A stretch of 16,833 nt of DNA from an uncultured Collinsella sp. (GCA_900549455.1 UROM01000029.1:1-16833); one strand, 5' to 3'; numbered from the stretch's first letter, positions 7,070-14,902 are shown. Notes: a model not told the origin generated them from the letters alone. Numbers and translations are program-made.

Positions 7070-8026
7070 GTGAACAACTTGCTACGTTTGATTGGAAGGC
7101 GTCTTGTGGCGCTGCCGATCATGGCATTGGGCGTCACCGTCCTGGTGTTCTTCCTTATGTCGTTCTCCAAGACCGACCCCGCCTACACGGCGTTGGGTGA
7201 CGGTGCCTCGCCCGAGGCGGTTGCCGAGTACCATGAGAAGTATGGTCTGGACGACCCCTGGCCCGTGCGCTACGTGCGCTATATGGGCGATTTGATTCAT
7301 GGCGACATGGGCACCTATGGTGCTGCTCGCAACTCCGTTGCCAGGCGCATCTCCACGGCCCTGCCCGTCACGATGCAGCTGACCTTCATCGGTCTTGCCA
7401 TCGGTGCGGTCGTTTCGTTTTTGCTCGGCGTCATCGCGGCACTGTATCGCGACAAATGGCCGGACCAAGTGATCCGCGTCTTTTCCATCGCCGGCTTGGC
7501 AACCCCGTCGTTCTGGCTTGCCGTTCTGTTGATCCTGCTGTTCTCTTCCTACCTTAAGGTGCTCCCGGCATCGGGTGCTCTGCCTCACTTCACCACGAAT
7601 CCGGTTGGCTATCTGGGACGTATGATCATGCCCGCTATCGCCTTGGCATTTCCGCTGACGGGCCAGATGACTCGTATCGTGCGTACCGCCATGGTCGAGG
7701 AGCTCGACAAGGATTATGTCCGTATGGCTCGCGGCGCCGGCGTTCCCGAGAAGGTCGTCGTCGGCATCAACGTTCTTCGCAATGCGCTGATCACCCCGGT
7801 CACCACCCTCGGTCTTAAGATCGGTTACCTCATGGGCGGCGCCGTCGTCATCGAGGTTATCTTTAACCTCCCCGGCATGGGCACCGCGATTCTGCAGGGC
7901 GTTCAGGGCAACGAGGCGAACCTAGTTCAGGGCGTCGTTATCGTCGTTGCTCTTGCCTTCATCATCATCAACATCGTGGTTGACATGCTCTATCTGCTCA
8001 TCAACCCGCGCATCAGGACGGTGTAG
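7070..8026 (+). CDS. ABC transporter permease, DppB/SatB type
   Basis: This is a 318-residue inner-membrane permease of the binding-protein-dependent (BPD_transp_1) family, with about six membrane segments. The first is near residues 12-31. Others are around 103-125, 139-160 and 184-200, and the last near 286-311. The cytoplasmic EAA-type loop that docks the ATPase is at about 214-240 (DYVRMARGAGVPEKVV). The C-terminal YLLINPRIR is typical of DppB relatives. GTG 7070 is chosen over the in-frame TTG 7037 because AAGGGGAG (7057-7064) lies just before it. The gene is separated from the SBP gene by a 157-nt hairpin-rich gap and from the next gene by 3 nt. It should pair with the permease half of the fused downstream protein to form the channel. 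Confidence 0.9.
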   Translation: MNNLLRLIGRRLVALPIMALGVTVLVFFLMSFSKTDPAYTALGDGASPEAVAEYHEKYGLDDPWPVRYVRYMGDLIHGDMGTYGAARNSVARRISTALPVTMQLTFIGLAIGAVVSFLLGVIAALYRDKWPDQVIRVFSIAGLATPSFWLAVLLILLFSSYLKVLPASGALPHFTTNPVGYLGRMIMPAIALAFPLTGQMTRIVRTAMVEELDKDYVRMARGAGVPEKVVVGINVLRNALITPVTTLGLKIGYLMGGAVVIEVIFNLPGMGTAILQGVQGNEANLVQGVVIVVALAFIIINIVVDMLYLLINPRIRTV

Positions 8027-8029
8027 ATT

Positions 8030-10045
8030 ATGGTAAAGATTCGAGAGAAGCAAACCGAGCAGCTCGAGAAGGCTGCCTCCAAGGGGCTCAAGCTCGGTGG
8101 CTGGAAGAAGATGACGCTGTCTTCTAAGATTGCCGCCGTCGTGCTGGTGCTGGTCGCCCTGACTGCGATTCTGGCGCCCCTTCTTGCCCCCTATAGCCCG
8201 GTCGAGATCTTTACGGCTCGCCAGGCTCCCGGCAACGGATTTATCTTCGGTACCGACGATAAGGGTCGCGACATTCTGTCGCGTATGCTCTACGGTGGCC
8301 GTTACTCGCTGATTATCGGCTTTGGCGCCACTGCCATGGCTCTGGTCTGCGGCTCGGTCGTGGGCGCCCTTGCAGCGGTTTCGCGCAAGGCCGTCTCCGA
8401 GACGATCATGCGTATCTTGGACATCATCATGTCCATCCCGGGCATCGCCCTCGCGGCCGTCTTCGTCTCCATCCTGGGCAACTCCGTGCCGTCGATCATC
8501 TTCGCCATCGGCTTTATGTACACTCCGCAGATTGCCCGTATCGTGCGCGCCAACATCGTATCCGAGTACGGCGAGGACTATGTCCGTGCGGTCATCGTTT
8601 CCGGCGCCAAGGCTCCGTGGATTTTGATCAAGCATGTTCTGCGTAACTGCATCGCCCCGATCATGGTCTTCACCGTTACCCTGGTCGCCGACGCCATCAT
8701 CTTTGAGGCCTCGCTGACCTTCATCGGTGCCGGCATCCAGGAGCCCACCGCTACCTGGGGCAACATCCTCGCCGACGCCCGCGGCGGCGTGCTCGCTGGC
8801 CGTTGGTGGCAGGCGCTGTTCCCGGGCCTGGCCATCATGATCACCTGTCTGGCGCTCAACATCCTCTCCGAGGGCATTACCGACGCCATGGCCGCTGCTC
8901 CTTCCGCCGCCCTGGATCCGACCGATTCCTCCAAGCGTCGCGAGGCCGACCTGCTGGTCTCCGACCCCGTTCGCGCCTACAAGGAGCAGGCCCAGTCCCT
9001 CTCCGCTCGCCTTGGCGCTCTGCGCGATGTCGAGCTCAAGCGTGACGATCGCCATGTGCCCGACGAGTCCGTTGAGCCGATTCTTTCGGTCCGTGACTTC
9101 TGCATTCAGTTTGAGCATCACGGTGATATCAACGTCGTCGACCATGTCAACTTTGACGTCCGTCCTGGTCAGACCATGGGCCTGGTAGGCGAGTCCGGCT
9201 GCGGTAAGTCCATCACCACGCTGGCCATCATGGGCCTGACCGACGATGACGAGCATCTTTCCGGCGAGGTTCTCTGGGAGGGCCGCGACCTGCTCAAGAT
9301 GAGCAAGAAGGAGTGGTTCGGCCTGCGCGGTACCGATATCGCCATGGTCTACCAGGACGCCCTGTCTTCGCTTAACCCCTCCATGCTCATTTCCGCCCAG
9401 ATGAAGCAGCTCACCAAGCGTGGCGGCACCCGTAGCGCCGAGGAGCTCCTGGAGCTCGTGGGCCTCGACCCCAAGCGTACGCTCGAGAGCTATCCGCATG
9501 AGCTTTCCGGTGGTCAGCGTCAGCGCGTTCTGATCGCTATGGCCCTTACCCGCGACCCCAAGCTGGTCATCTGCGACGAGCCCACGACCGCTCTGGACGT
9601 TACCGTCCAGAAGCAGGTCATCAAGCTGCTCAACGATCTTCAGGCCAAGCTCGGCTTTGCCATGATCTTCGTTTCGCATGACCTGGCTCTGGTCGCCGAG
9701 GTTGCCCATAACATCACGGTTATGTACGCCGGTCAGGTTATCGAGCAGGCACCCACCAAGGAGCTGCTCACTAACCCGATCCACGAGTACACCCGCGGTC
9801 TTCTGGGTTCCGTTCTGTCCATCGAGAGCGGTTCGGGCCGCCTGCACCAGGTGCCCGGCGCCGTTCCGAGCCCGCGCGATTTCCCCAAGGGCGATCGCTT
9901 CGCGCCCCGCTCGAGCCATCCGCGTATTGGCCTGGACACCCGTCCGGTCTTCAAGCGCGTGCCCGGCACCGAGCACTTCTATTCCGAGCTCCCCGACGAG
10001 GTGCTCAAGGCAAATGGTTTGACCCCTCACGCGGAGGTGATGTAG
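8030..10045 (+). CDS. Fused ABC permease-ATPase (DppC + DppD; SatC/SiaG-like)
   Basis: This 671-residue protein carries two transporter parts in one frame. Residues 1 to about 287 form a DppC-type permease: a first membrane segment near 33-54, FGTDDKGRDILSRMLYGG (73-90), and an EAA loop at about 180-206 (YGEDYVRAVIVSGAKAP). A charged linker of about 60 residues follows. From about 349 there is a complete ABC ATPase with Walker A GESGCGKS (387-394), signature LSGGQRQ (492-498), Walker B ending Asp516-Glu517 and H-loop His550. The oligo-HPY tail is present but lacks the usual cysteines. In most peptide transporters these parts are separate proteins. From memory, fused forms occur in the sialic acid transporters SatABCD of Haemophilus ducreyi and SiaEFGI of Corynebacterium glutamicum. 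That supports a sialic acid substrate. Confidence 0.9.
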   Translation: MVKIREKQTEQLEKAASKGLKLGGWKKMTLSSKIAAVVLVLVALTAILAPLLAPYSPVEIFTARQAPGNGFIFGTDDKGRDILSRMLYGGRYSLIIGFGATAMALVCGSVVGALAAVSRKAVSETIMRILDIIMSIPGIALAAVFVSILGNSVPSIIFAIGFMYTPQIARIVRANIVSEYGEDYVRAVIVSGAKAPWILIKHVLRNCIAPIMVFTVTLVADAIIFEASLTFIGAGIQEPTATWGNILADARGGVLAGRWWQALFPGLAIMITCLALNILSEGITDAMAAAPSAALDPTDSSKRREADLLVSDPVRAYKEQAQSLSARLGALRDVELKRDDRHVPDESVEPILSVRDFCIQFEHHGDINVVDHVNFDVRPGQTMGLVGESGCGKSITTLAIMGLTDDDEHLSGEVLWEGRDLLKMSKKEWFGLRGTDIAMVYQDALSSLNPSMLISAQMKQLTKRGGTRSAEELLELVGLDPKRTLESYPHELSGGQRQRVLIAMALTRDPKLVICDEPTTALDVTVQKQVIKLLNDLQAKLGFAMIFVSHDLALVAEVAHNITVMYAGQVIEQAPTKELLTNPIHEYTRGLLGSVLSIESGSGRLHQVPGAVPSPRDFPKGDRFAPRSSHPRIGLDTRPVFKRVPGTEHFYSELPDEVLKANGLTPHAEVM

Positions 10046-10873
10046 ATGAGCGAGACCGCAGTCAACGGCGTCGAGCCGATCATCTTCCTTGATGACGTCC
10101 ACGTCACCTTTAGGACCCGTACCGGCTCGATTCTGCACCCCAACCTGGTTCACGCCGTCCAGGGTGTAACGATTAAGCTCATGCCCGGACAGACCATCGG
10201 CATCGTCGGTGAGTCCGGTTGCGGTAAGTCCACCACCGCCAACGTCATGTGCGGCCTGCAGACCCCCACGAGTGGCAAGGTCTGCTTTAAGGGCAAGGAC
10301 GTTACCAAACGTACCGCCGAGGACCGTCGCCACATGGGTCGTGTTATCTCGGTCGTGTTCCAAAACCCGGCCACGGCGCTCAATCCCCGCATGGTCGTTC
10401 GCGAGCAGCTGCTCGATCCCATGCGTGTCCACAACTTGGGCACCGAAGCCGAGCAGGAGAAGCGCGTCAAGGAACTCCTGGAGTTGACGGGCCTGCCCAG
10501 CTCCGCCGCCGAGGTTCTTCCCGGCCAGCTTTCGGGCGGTCAGCGCCAGCGCGTAGCTATCGCGCGTGCCCTGTCGCTGAACCCCGATGCTATCATCGCC
10601 GACGAGCCCACCTCGGCTCTGGACGTTTCGGTCCGCGCGCAGATTCTGAACCTGCTGACCGACCTTAAGAAGGAGCTCGGCCTGGCCATGGTGTTTATCA
10701 GCCATGACATCCAGACGGTCCGCTATATCTCTGACGACATCATCGTTATGAATGGCGGCAAGATCGTCGAGCAGGGCGAGGCCAAGCAGGTCTTCCAGCA
10801 CCCTCAGGACCCCTACACCAAGATGCTGCTCGGCGCTGCGCCGTCGCTGCTGCATCCCAAGCTCGGCGAGTAG
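10046..10873 (+). CDS. ABC transporter ATPase, DppF/SatD type
   Basis: This 275-residue cytoplasmic ATPase is the second nucleotide-binding subunit of the importer. The motifs are intact: Walker A GESGCGKST (55-63), Q-loop in VVFQNP (103-108), signature LSGGQRQRV (162-170), Walker B ending Asp186-Glu187, and H-loop His220. It ends soon after DPYTKMLL without the C-terminal extension found in many DppF proteins. The ATG follows the previous stop codon without any gap, and GGAGGTG (10033-10039) inside the upstream gene acts as ribosome binding site. Translational coupling with the fused permease-ATPase is therefore likely. It should form a heterodimer with the ATPase half of that protein. Confidence 0.92.
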   Translation: MSETAVNGVEPIIFLDDVHVTFRTRTGSILHPNLVHAVQGVTIKLMPGQTIGIVGESGCGKSTTANVMCGLQTPTSGKVCFKGKDVTKRTAEDRRHMGRVISVVFQNPATALNPRMVVREQLLDPMRVHNLGTEAEQEKRVKELLELTGLPSSAAEVLPGQLSGGQRQRVAIARALSLNPDAIIADEPTSALDVSVRAQILNLLTDLKKELGLAMVFISHDIQTVRYISDDIIVMNGGKIVEQGEAKQVFQHPQDPYTKMLLGAAPSLLHPKLGE

Positions 10874-10889
10874 CCTCGCTTTCCCTCCC

Positions 10890-10917
10890 GTGCGCCCGGC
10901 TCACTTGCCGGGCGCAC
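10890..10917 (+). terminator. Perfect GC-rich hairpin between transporter and esterase genes
   Basis: GTGCGCCCGGC (10890-10900) and GCCGGGCGCAC (10907-10917) form a perfect 11-bp stem with a 6-nt loop. The following bases (CTCCGTTGCG) are not U-rich, so a full intrinsic terminator is doubtful. Partial termination, RNase blocking or mRNA processing are possible. Confidence 0.5.
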
Positions 10918-10953
10918 CTCCGTTGCGATTTCGAAAGGTTGGGTTCACGAGCC

Positions 10954-11931
10954 ATGCCAAGTGCTCAGGAGCTACAACAGCAATTTGGTGAATATCGAGG
11001 CGCCATGCCCCGTCCATCAGATTTCGATCTCTTTTGGAAGGATCGCATGGCCGAGGCCGACGCCGTCGGGCTTGACTATGCGATCGAGGCGGCATCGGTC
11101 ACCGATGCTGCGACCTGCCAGCTTTTCGATCTCTGGTATACCGGCATGTGTGGCGCTCGTCTGCACGCCAAGTACCTTAAACCTGTCTCGGACGAGCCCG
11201 TGCCATTGGTGCTTCAGTTCCATGGGTATCCGGGCGCAAGCCGCAGCTGGTTTGAGCAGGCGTCGTTTGCGGGTATGGGCATGGCGCTGATTGCTCTCGA
11301 TTGCCCTGGCCAAGGAGGGCCCTCCGAGGACATTGGCGGATTTGAGGGCACAACGGTCGCGGGCCATATCGTCGCCGGTATCGACGGCGATCCGGCCAAT
11401 CTCTACTACGTCCGCTTGCACCAAGATATTCGCATCCTGTGCCGCATCGTTCGCGAGCTCGAGGGCATCGATCTTGCCCGTGTGTTTGTGAACGGCGCGT
11501 CGCAGGGCGGCGGTTTGGGTATTGCGACCTGCGCGCTCAATAGCGATTTGGTTGACCGCGCGGCCATCCTCTATCCCTTCTTATCGGACTTCCGCCTGGT
11601 CTGGGATTTGGATGCCGACGACATTGCCTACGAGGGCCTGCGCTATTGGTCTCGCTGGTTTGACGAGGACTCGACTCGTATTGACGAAGCCTATGCCAAG
11701 CTGGCGTACTTCGATTCCAAGAACTTTGCCCCTATGGTCAAATGCCCCGTGCTGTTTGGCACGGGCACGGCCGATATCGTCTGTCCACCGGCGACGCAGT
11801 TTGCGGTCTACAACAACCTGACCTGTGAAAAGCGTCATGAGTTCTTTGAAGGCTTTGGCCACGAGGAGATTCAGGATTTTGACGATCTGATCATTCCGTT
11901 TTTCTGCAAGGGAGGGGAGGCTCATGTCTAA
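10954..11931 (+). CDS. AXE1-family (acetyl xylan esterase-like) esterase, probable sialate O-acetylesterase
   Basis: This is a 325-residue alpha/beta hydrolase of the acetyl xylan esterase/cephalosporin-C deacetylase family. The N-terminal family signature PRPSDFDLFW begins near residue 19. The oxyanion-hole motif HGYPG has Tyr92. The nucleophile elbow GASQGG has Ser183. The acid is Asp274 in GTADIV and the base is His303 in GFGHE, so the triad is complete. There is no signal peptide, so it acts in the cytoplasm. ATG 10954 keeps the normal family N-terminus. The in-frame TTG at 10939 directly abuts the GAAAGG at 10933-10938 and is unlikely. In this cluster the likely role is removing O-acetyl groups from imported sialic acids. 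The pneumococcal AXE1-type EstA, linked to nan genes, is a known precedent. The substrate is inferred. Confidence 0.85.
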   Translation: MPSAQELQQQFGEYRGAMPRPSDFDLFWKDRMAEADAVGLDYAIEAASVTDAATCQLFDLWYTGMCGARLHAKYLKPVSDEPVPLVLQFHGYPGASRSWFEQASFAGMGMALIALDCPGQGGPSEDIGGFEGTTVAGHIVAGIDGDPANLYYVRLHQDIRILCRIVRELEGIDLARVFVNGASQGGGLGIATCALNSDLVDRAAILYPFLSDFRLVWDLDADDIAYEGLRYWSRWFDEDSTRIDEAYAKLAYFDSKNFAPMVKCPVLFGTGTADIVCPPATQFAVYNNLTCEKRHEFFEGFGHEEIQDFDDLIIPFFCKGGEAHV

Positions 11932-12775
11932 GTGCGAGAGCAATGTCAATGAGCTGATTGTCCCCGAGCTTGCGGGAATTGCTGGGACGGTTTCGTCAAG
12001 GCTATCTGATTTCCGGGGTTGGCGCGGCGATACTTCTGCGGATGTTTCCGAGTTAGAGACAGCCGCTTTGAACCCGCACGTTTGCGGGCTGACTGTTACG
12101 GCGATTGATTTTGCCAATCCGTTCGCGCGCTACTCCGAGGTTTCCTTTGAACTCGGTGGGGATGTCGTCCACGGTCGTTTGATCGAGCCTTATGGTCGTG
12201 CCCGGGCATCCGAGCTTGTGCCACTATGCCTGATGTTCCATGACATCGACCGACCCGTGCGGGGATGGCATCACATGACGAGGTTTGCCGCCATGGGATA
12301 TGCCGTGCTTGCGCTGGACGATGAAATGATTGGATCTAGCGATCTGCAGCAGGGGATTACCTCGCCTGCTTTTGTCGAGCGCGTCCGTTGGGGCTGCGCG
12401 TTGGCGAAGGTCGCGCGCAATCTTGATGGCATGGATCCCGACCGCATTTTTGCATGGGGTGAGGGTCTTGGCGGCGGTGTCGCGCTGGCGGTGTCTGCTC
12501 TGGACGAGCAGGCTCTTGTCTGCACGGCGGTCGCCAATCCAATTCCCGGCGGTCTCGAGGCGCTGTCGTCTCGGGTGCGCGGATCGGTGCTCATGGGCAC
12601 ATCGCTTATGGATACCGTGAGCGATCCCAAGGGTCAGTTTGCTGTATTCAACGGCCTTGAGTGTGACCGAAGGCATATCATCTATGCCAAATACGCTCAT
12701 GAGCGCATCAATGCGTTCGAAAACGAAGTCGTCGACTTCTTTAACCAAACGTTCTACCCGTGTTCTTTGGCCTAG
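11924..12775 (+). CDS. Esterase-like protein with degenerate active site (probable pseudoenzyme paralogue)
   Basis: This 283-residue protein is clearly related to the upstream esterase. In a 54-residue C-terminal stretch about 22 positions are identical by hand alignment (for example QFAVFNGLECDRRH against QFAVYNNLTCEKRH). The active site is altered. The nucleophile elbow reads GEGLGG, with Gly181 where Ser is expected. The oxyanion motif HGYPG is replaced by HDIDR (106-110). Asp230 and His259 remain at the acid and base positions. The N-terminal PRPxDFDxFW motif is absent. The reading frame is intact, so this looks like a maintained protein rather than a decaying gene. It starts inside the esterase gene (8-bp overlap, ATGTCTAA), with two GGAGG boxes at 11911-11920, implying coupled translation. 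A regulatory or partner role is possible. A different hydrolytic mechanism is not excluded. Confidence 0.8.
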   Translation: MSKCESNVNELIVPELAGIAGTVSSRLSDFRGWRGDTSADVSELETAALNPHVCGLTVTAIDFANPFARYSEVSFELGGDVVHGRLIEPYGRARASELVPLCLMFHDIDRPVRGWHHMTRFAAMGYAVLALDDEMIGSSDLQQGITSPAFVERVRWGCALAKVARNLDGMDPDRIFAWGEGLGGGVALAVSALDEQALVCTAVANPIPGGLEALSSRVRGSVLMGTSLMDTVSDPKGQFAVFNGLECDRRHIIYAKYAHERINAFENEVVDFFNQTFYPCSLA

Positions 12776-12843
12776 GCGGCCTGGACACTGCCAACAAGAG
12801 TGGATGGCATAGGGCCGTCCGCCAGACAACTAAGGAGATTCTT

Positions 12844-13764
12844 GTGGCAACTCAGAAATTCACCGGCGTTATTCCTCCCGTCGTTGTTCCCGATACCGAA
12901 GACCACCAGCTCGACGTTGCCTCCTTTGAGCGCAGCATCAACCGCATGATCGACGCCGGCGTCGATGGCCTGTTCTTCTTGGGCTCTTCGGGTGAGGTCG
13001 TCTTCTCCACCGACGAGCGCCGTCGCCAGATTATCGCCGAGGCCGTGCGCATCGTCGATCACCGCGTGCCTGTTCTGGTCGGCATCATCGATACCGAGAC
13101 CGAGCGCATGATCGAGCACGGCAAGGTTGCCCAGGAGCTGGGCGCCGATGCCCTCGTCGCCACCTGCCCGTTCTATGCCCTGCAGGGCATGACCGAGGTC
13201 GAGGAGCACTTCCGCATCCTGCACGAGGAGCTCGACCTGCCCATCTTTGCCTATGACATCCCCGTGTGCGTCCACACCAAGCTCCCCTGGAAGCTCCTTG
13301 CCAAGCTCGGCGCCGAGGGCGTCCTGGCTGGCGTCAAGGATTCCTCGGGCGATGACATCTCGTTCCGCTATCTCGTTCAGGAGAACGAGAAGAACGGCCA
13401 TCCGATGAGCATCCTCACCGGTCACGAGGTCGTTGTCGACGGCGCTTACCTCGGTGGCGCCGACGGTTCCGTCCCGGGTCTCGCTAACGTTGAGCCCGAG
13501 GGCTACGTGCGTCAGTGGAAGGCCGCTCAGGCTGGTGACTGGGCTACCGTCAAGGCCGAGCAGGATCGCCTCAATGAGATTTCGCACATCTGGGATGTCA
13601 CCTCGGGCGTTCAGGGCTATGCCGGTGGCGTCGGCGCCTTCAAGACCGCTATGAATCTCATGGGTATCTTCGACAGCCCGACCATGCCGCGCCCGGTGAA
13701 GGCCATGACCGGCGAGAACGTCGAGGCGATTCGCAAGGTCCTCCAGGACAACGGTCTCCTTTAA
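12844..13764 (+). CDS. nanA: N-acetylneuraminate lyase (NanA-type, DHDPS/NAL family)
   Basis: This 306-residue class I aldolase is expected to cleave N-acetylneuraminate into N-acetylmannosamine and pyruvate. Family landmarks are the pyruvate-carboxylate motif GSSGE (47-51), catalytic Tyr137 in YDIP, and Schiff-base Lys165 in GVKDSS. The lysine and tyrosine numbers match those of the E. coli enzyme. YDIP and GVKDSS are not the classic NanA sequences (YNIP, GVKFT), so the sequence alone says DHDPS/NAL superfamily. The lyase role rests on the adjacent nanK and nanE. The GTG start at 12844 follows AAGGAG (12832-12837) at 6 nt. The in-frame GTG at 12760 lies inside the previous gene and is rejected. 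Strong C-ending codon bias suggests high expression. Confidence 0.83.
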   Translation: MATQKFTGVIPPVVVPDTEDHQLDVASFERSINRMIDAGVDGLFFLGSSGEVVFSTDERRRQIIAEAVRIVDHRVPVLVGIIDTETERMIEHGKVAQELGADALVATCPFYALQGMTEVEEHFRILHEELDLPIFAYDIPVCVHTKLPWKLLAKLGAEGVLAGVKDSSGDDISFRYLVQENEKNGHPMSILTGHEVVVDGAYLGGADGSVPGLANVEPEGYVRQWKAAQAGDWATVKAEQDRLNEISHIWDVTSGVQGYAGGVGAFKTAMNLMGIFDSPTMPRPVKAMTGENVEAIRKVLQDNGLL

Positions 13765-13767
13765 AGC

Positions 13768-13863
13768 TTTCCCAGGCACCCGACCTCGCCGTTCAACCGT
13801 GTGACCATGACCCATTAGGTCGATGGCCACACGGTTTCTCGGCGATCTCGGGCACCTGGAAAA
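13768..13863. repeat. Long imperfect inverted repeat between nanA and nanK
   Basis: A roughly 96-nt region folds on itself almost completely. Paired blocks from outside in are TTT/AAA, CCAGG/CCTGG, CCCGA/TCGGG, TCGCCG/CGGCGA, AACCGTGTG/CACACGGTT, CCAT/ATGG and GACC/GGTC, around a CATTA loop. This gives about 36 paired bases with small internal loops. No U tract follows on either strand, so it is not a standard terminator. It begins 4 nt after the nanA stop. It may be a mobile palindromic repeat, an mRNA-stabilising hairpin or a processing site. Confidence 0.75.
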
Positions 13864-13936
13864 CCTTTACCGCGCTGTGACGGCTAGCCTGACGGCGCAT
13901 TTCCTGTAGTTGTTTTTATCTCCTAAGGAGAGCGAC

Positions 13937-14902
13937 ATGGAGAACAAGTACGTTTGCTCCGTCGATATCGGCGGCACCAAAATTGCGACTGCCATTATGG
14001 AGTATCCGGCTGACGGTAGTGTGCCCCATCCCGTATTTGAGGCTGAGGTTCCCACCGAGGCCCAAGAGGGCGGCGAGTCCGTCTTCCAGCGTATCGAGGC
14101 GTCCATCAAGGCCGCTCTCGAGGCGAATCCCGATGTCGAGGTCCTCGGTGTCGGTATTGGTGCCGCAGGCGTCGTCGATCCCAAGACGGGCGCCATCGCG
14201 TATGCCAATGAGATCATGCCCGGCTGGTCCGGCGTTCAGTTGGGGCCGCGTCTGCGCGAGGACCTTGGTCTTCCCGTTGCCGTTGTGGGCGACGTGCAGG
14301 CTCATGCTCTGGGCGAGGCCCACTGGGGCGTCGGCAAGGGCAAGTTCTCCGTCTTGTGCCTGGGCATCGGAACGGGTATCGGCGGCGCATATGTCGAGAA
14401 CGGCCGCGTGATGCAGGGCTTCCATGGTGCTGCCGGCCATATGGGCCACATCGAGTGCTCGGCTGCCGCTGGCATTCCCTGCGCCTGCGGGCGTTCCGGC
14501 CATCTTGAGTCGGTTGCTTCCGGAACTTCGATCGGGCGCATGTACGATGAGCGCTTTGGCCGCGTCGACCCCAGCCGTCCTTCGGTCGGTCGCGACGTGA
14601 ACGACCTGTGCCGCGCAGGCGACGCAAAGGCGACCGAGGTCATCCATGACGCTGGCTTTGCGCTGGGTGCCAGCTTGGGCTCGCTTGCTAACATCCTGGA
14701 CCCTGAGGTCATCGTGCTTTCGGGCGGCGTGATTCACCAAGGTCCCGATTGGCGTTCACAGACGTGGAAGGATTCGGTGCACGAGGGCTATGCCAGCCAG
14801 GCACTCGACCCGCTTCAGGACACGCCGATTCTCATCGGCTCTCTGGAGGGCGATGCGCCGCTTATCGGTGCCGCTGAGCATCTTCTTGCTTCGTTAAAGT
14901 AA
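13937..14902 (+). CDS. nanK: ROK-family kinase, probable N-acetylmannosamine kinase
   Basis: This 321-residue cytoplasmic sugar kinase is expected to phosphorylate N-acetylmannosamine to ManNAc-6-P. The N-terminal phosphate-binding loop is DIGGTKIA (10-17). The catalytic Asp119 lies in VGDVQAHALGE, where the family usually has Asn before the Asp. GIGTGIGG is at 143-150. The ROK zinc motif spans about 168-191: His168, Cys182 and Cys184 are present, but the last ligand of the usual CxCGxxGCxE is His189 (CACGRSGHLE). ATG 13937 is preferred over TTG 13910 because AAGGAG (13925-13930) precedes it by 6 nt. No helix-turn-helix domain is present, so it is a kinase and not a ROK repressor. ManNAc specificity is inferred from nanA and nanE beside it. 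Confidence 0.85.
   Translation: MENKYVCSVDIGGTKIATAIMEYPADGSVPHPVFEAEVPTEAQEGGESVFQRIEASIKAALEANPDVEVLGVGIGAAGVVDPKTGAIAYANEIMPGWSGVQLGPRLREDLGLPVAVVGDVQAHALGEAHWGVGKGKFSVLCLGIGTGIGGAYVENGRVMQGFHGAAGHMGHIECSAAAGIPCACGRSGHLESVASGTSIGRMYDERFGRVDPSRPSVGRDVNDLCRAGDAKATEVIHDAGFALGASLGSLANILDPEVIVLSGGVIHQGPDWRSQTWKDSVHEGYASQALDPLQDTPILIGSLEGDAPLIGAAEHLLASLK

Noticed and set aside
8030..10045. Permease-ATPase fusion as an assembly or frameshift artefact
   Set aside because: A single uninterrupted frame with a proper linker joins the two domains, and the same fusion is known in SatC/SiaG-type transporters.
7922..10855. A 977-codon open frame on the minus strand
   Set aside because: It is antisense to the fused permease-ATPase and the DppF-type ATPase, both of which have full motif sets. 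Strong C-ending codon bias removes antisense stops. The translation is low-complexity His/Asp/Gly/Leu-rich with no recognisable motif.
11924..12775. Second esterase-like gene as a decaying pseudogene
   Set aside because: The frame is intact over 283 codons, the ribosome binding site is strong, start-stop overlap is present, and the hydrophobic core and C-terminal motifs are conserved. A maintained pseudoenzyme fits better.
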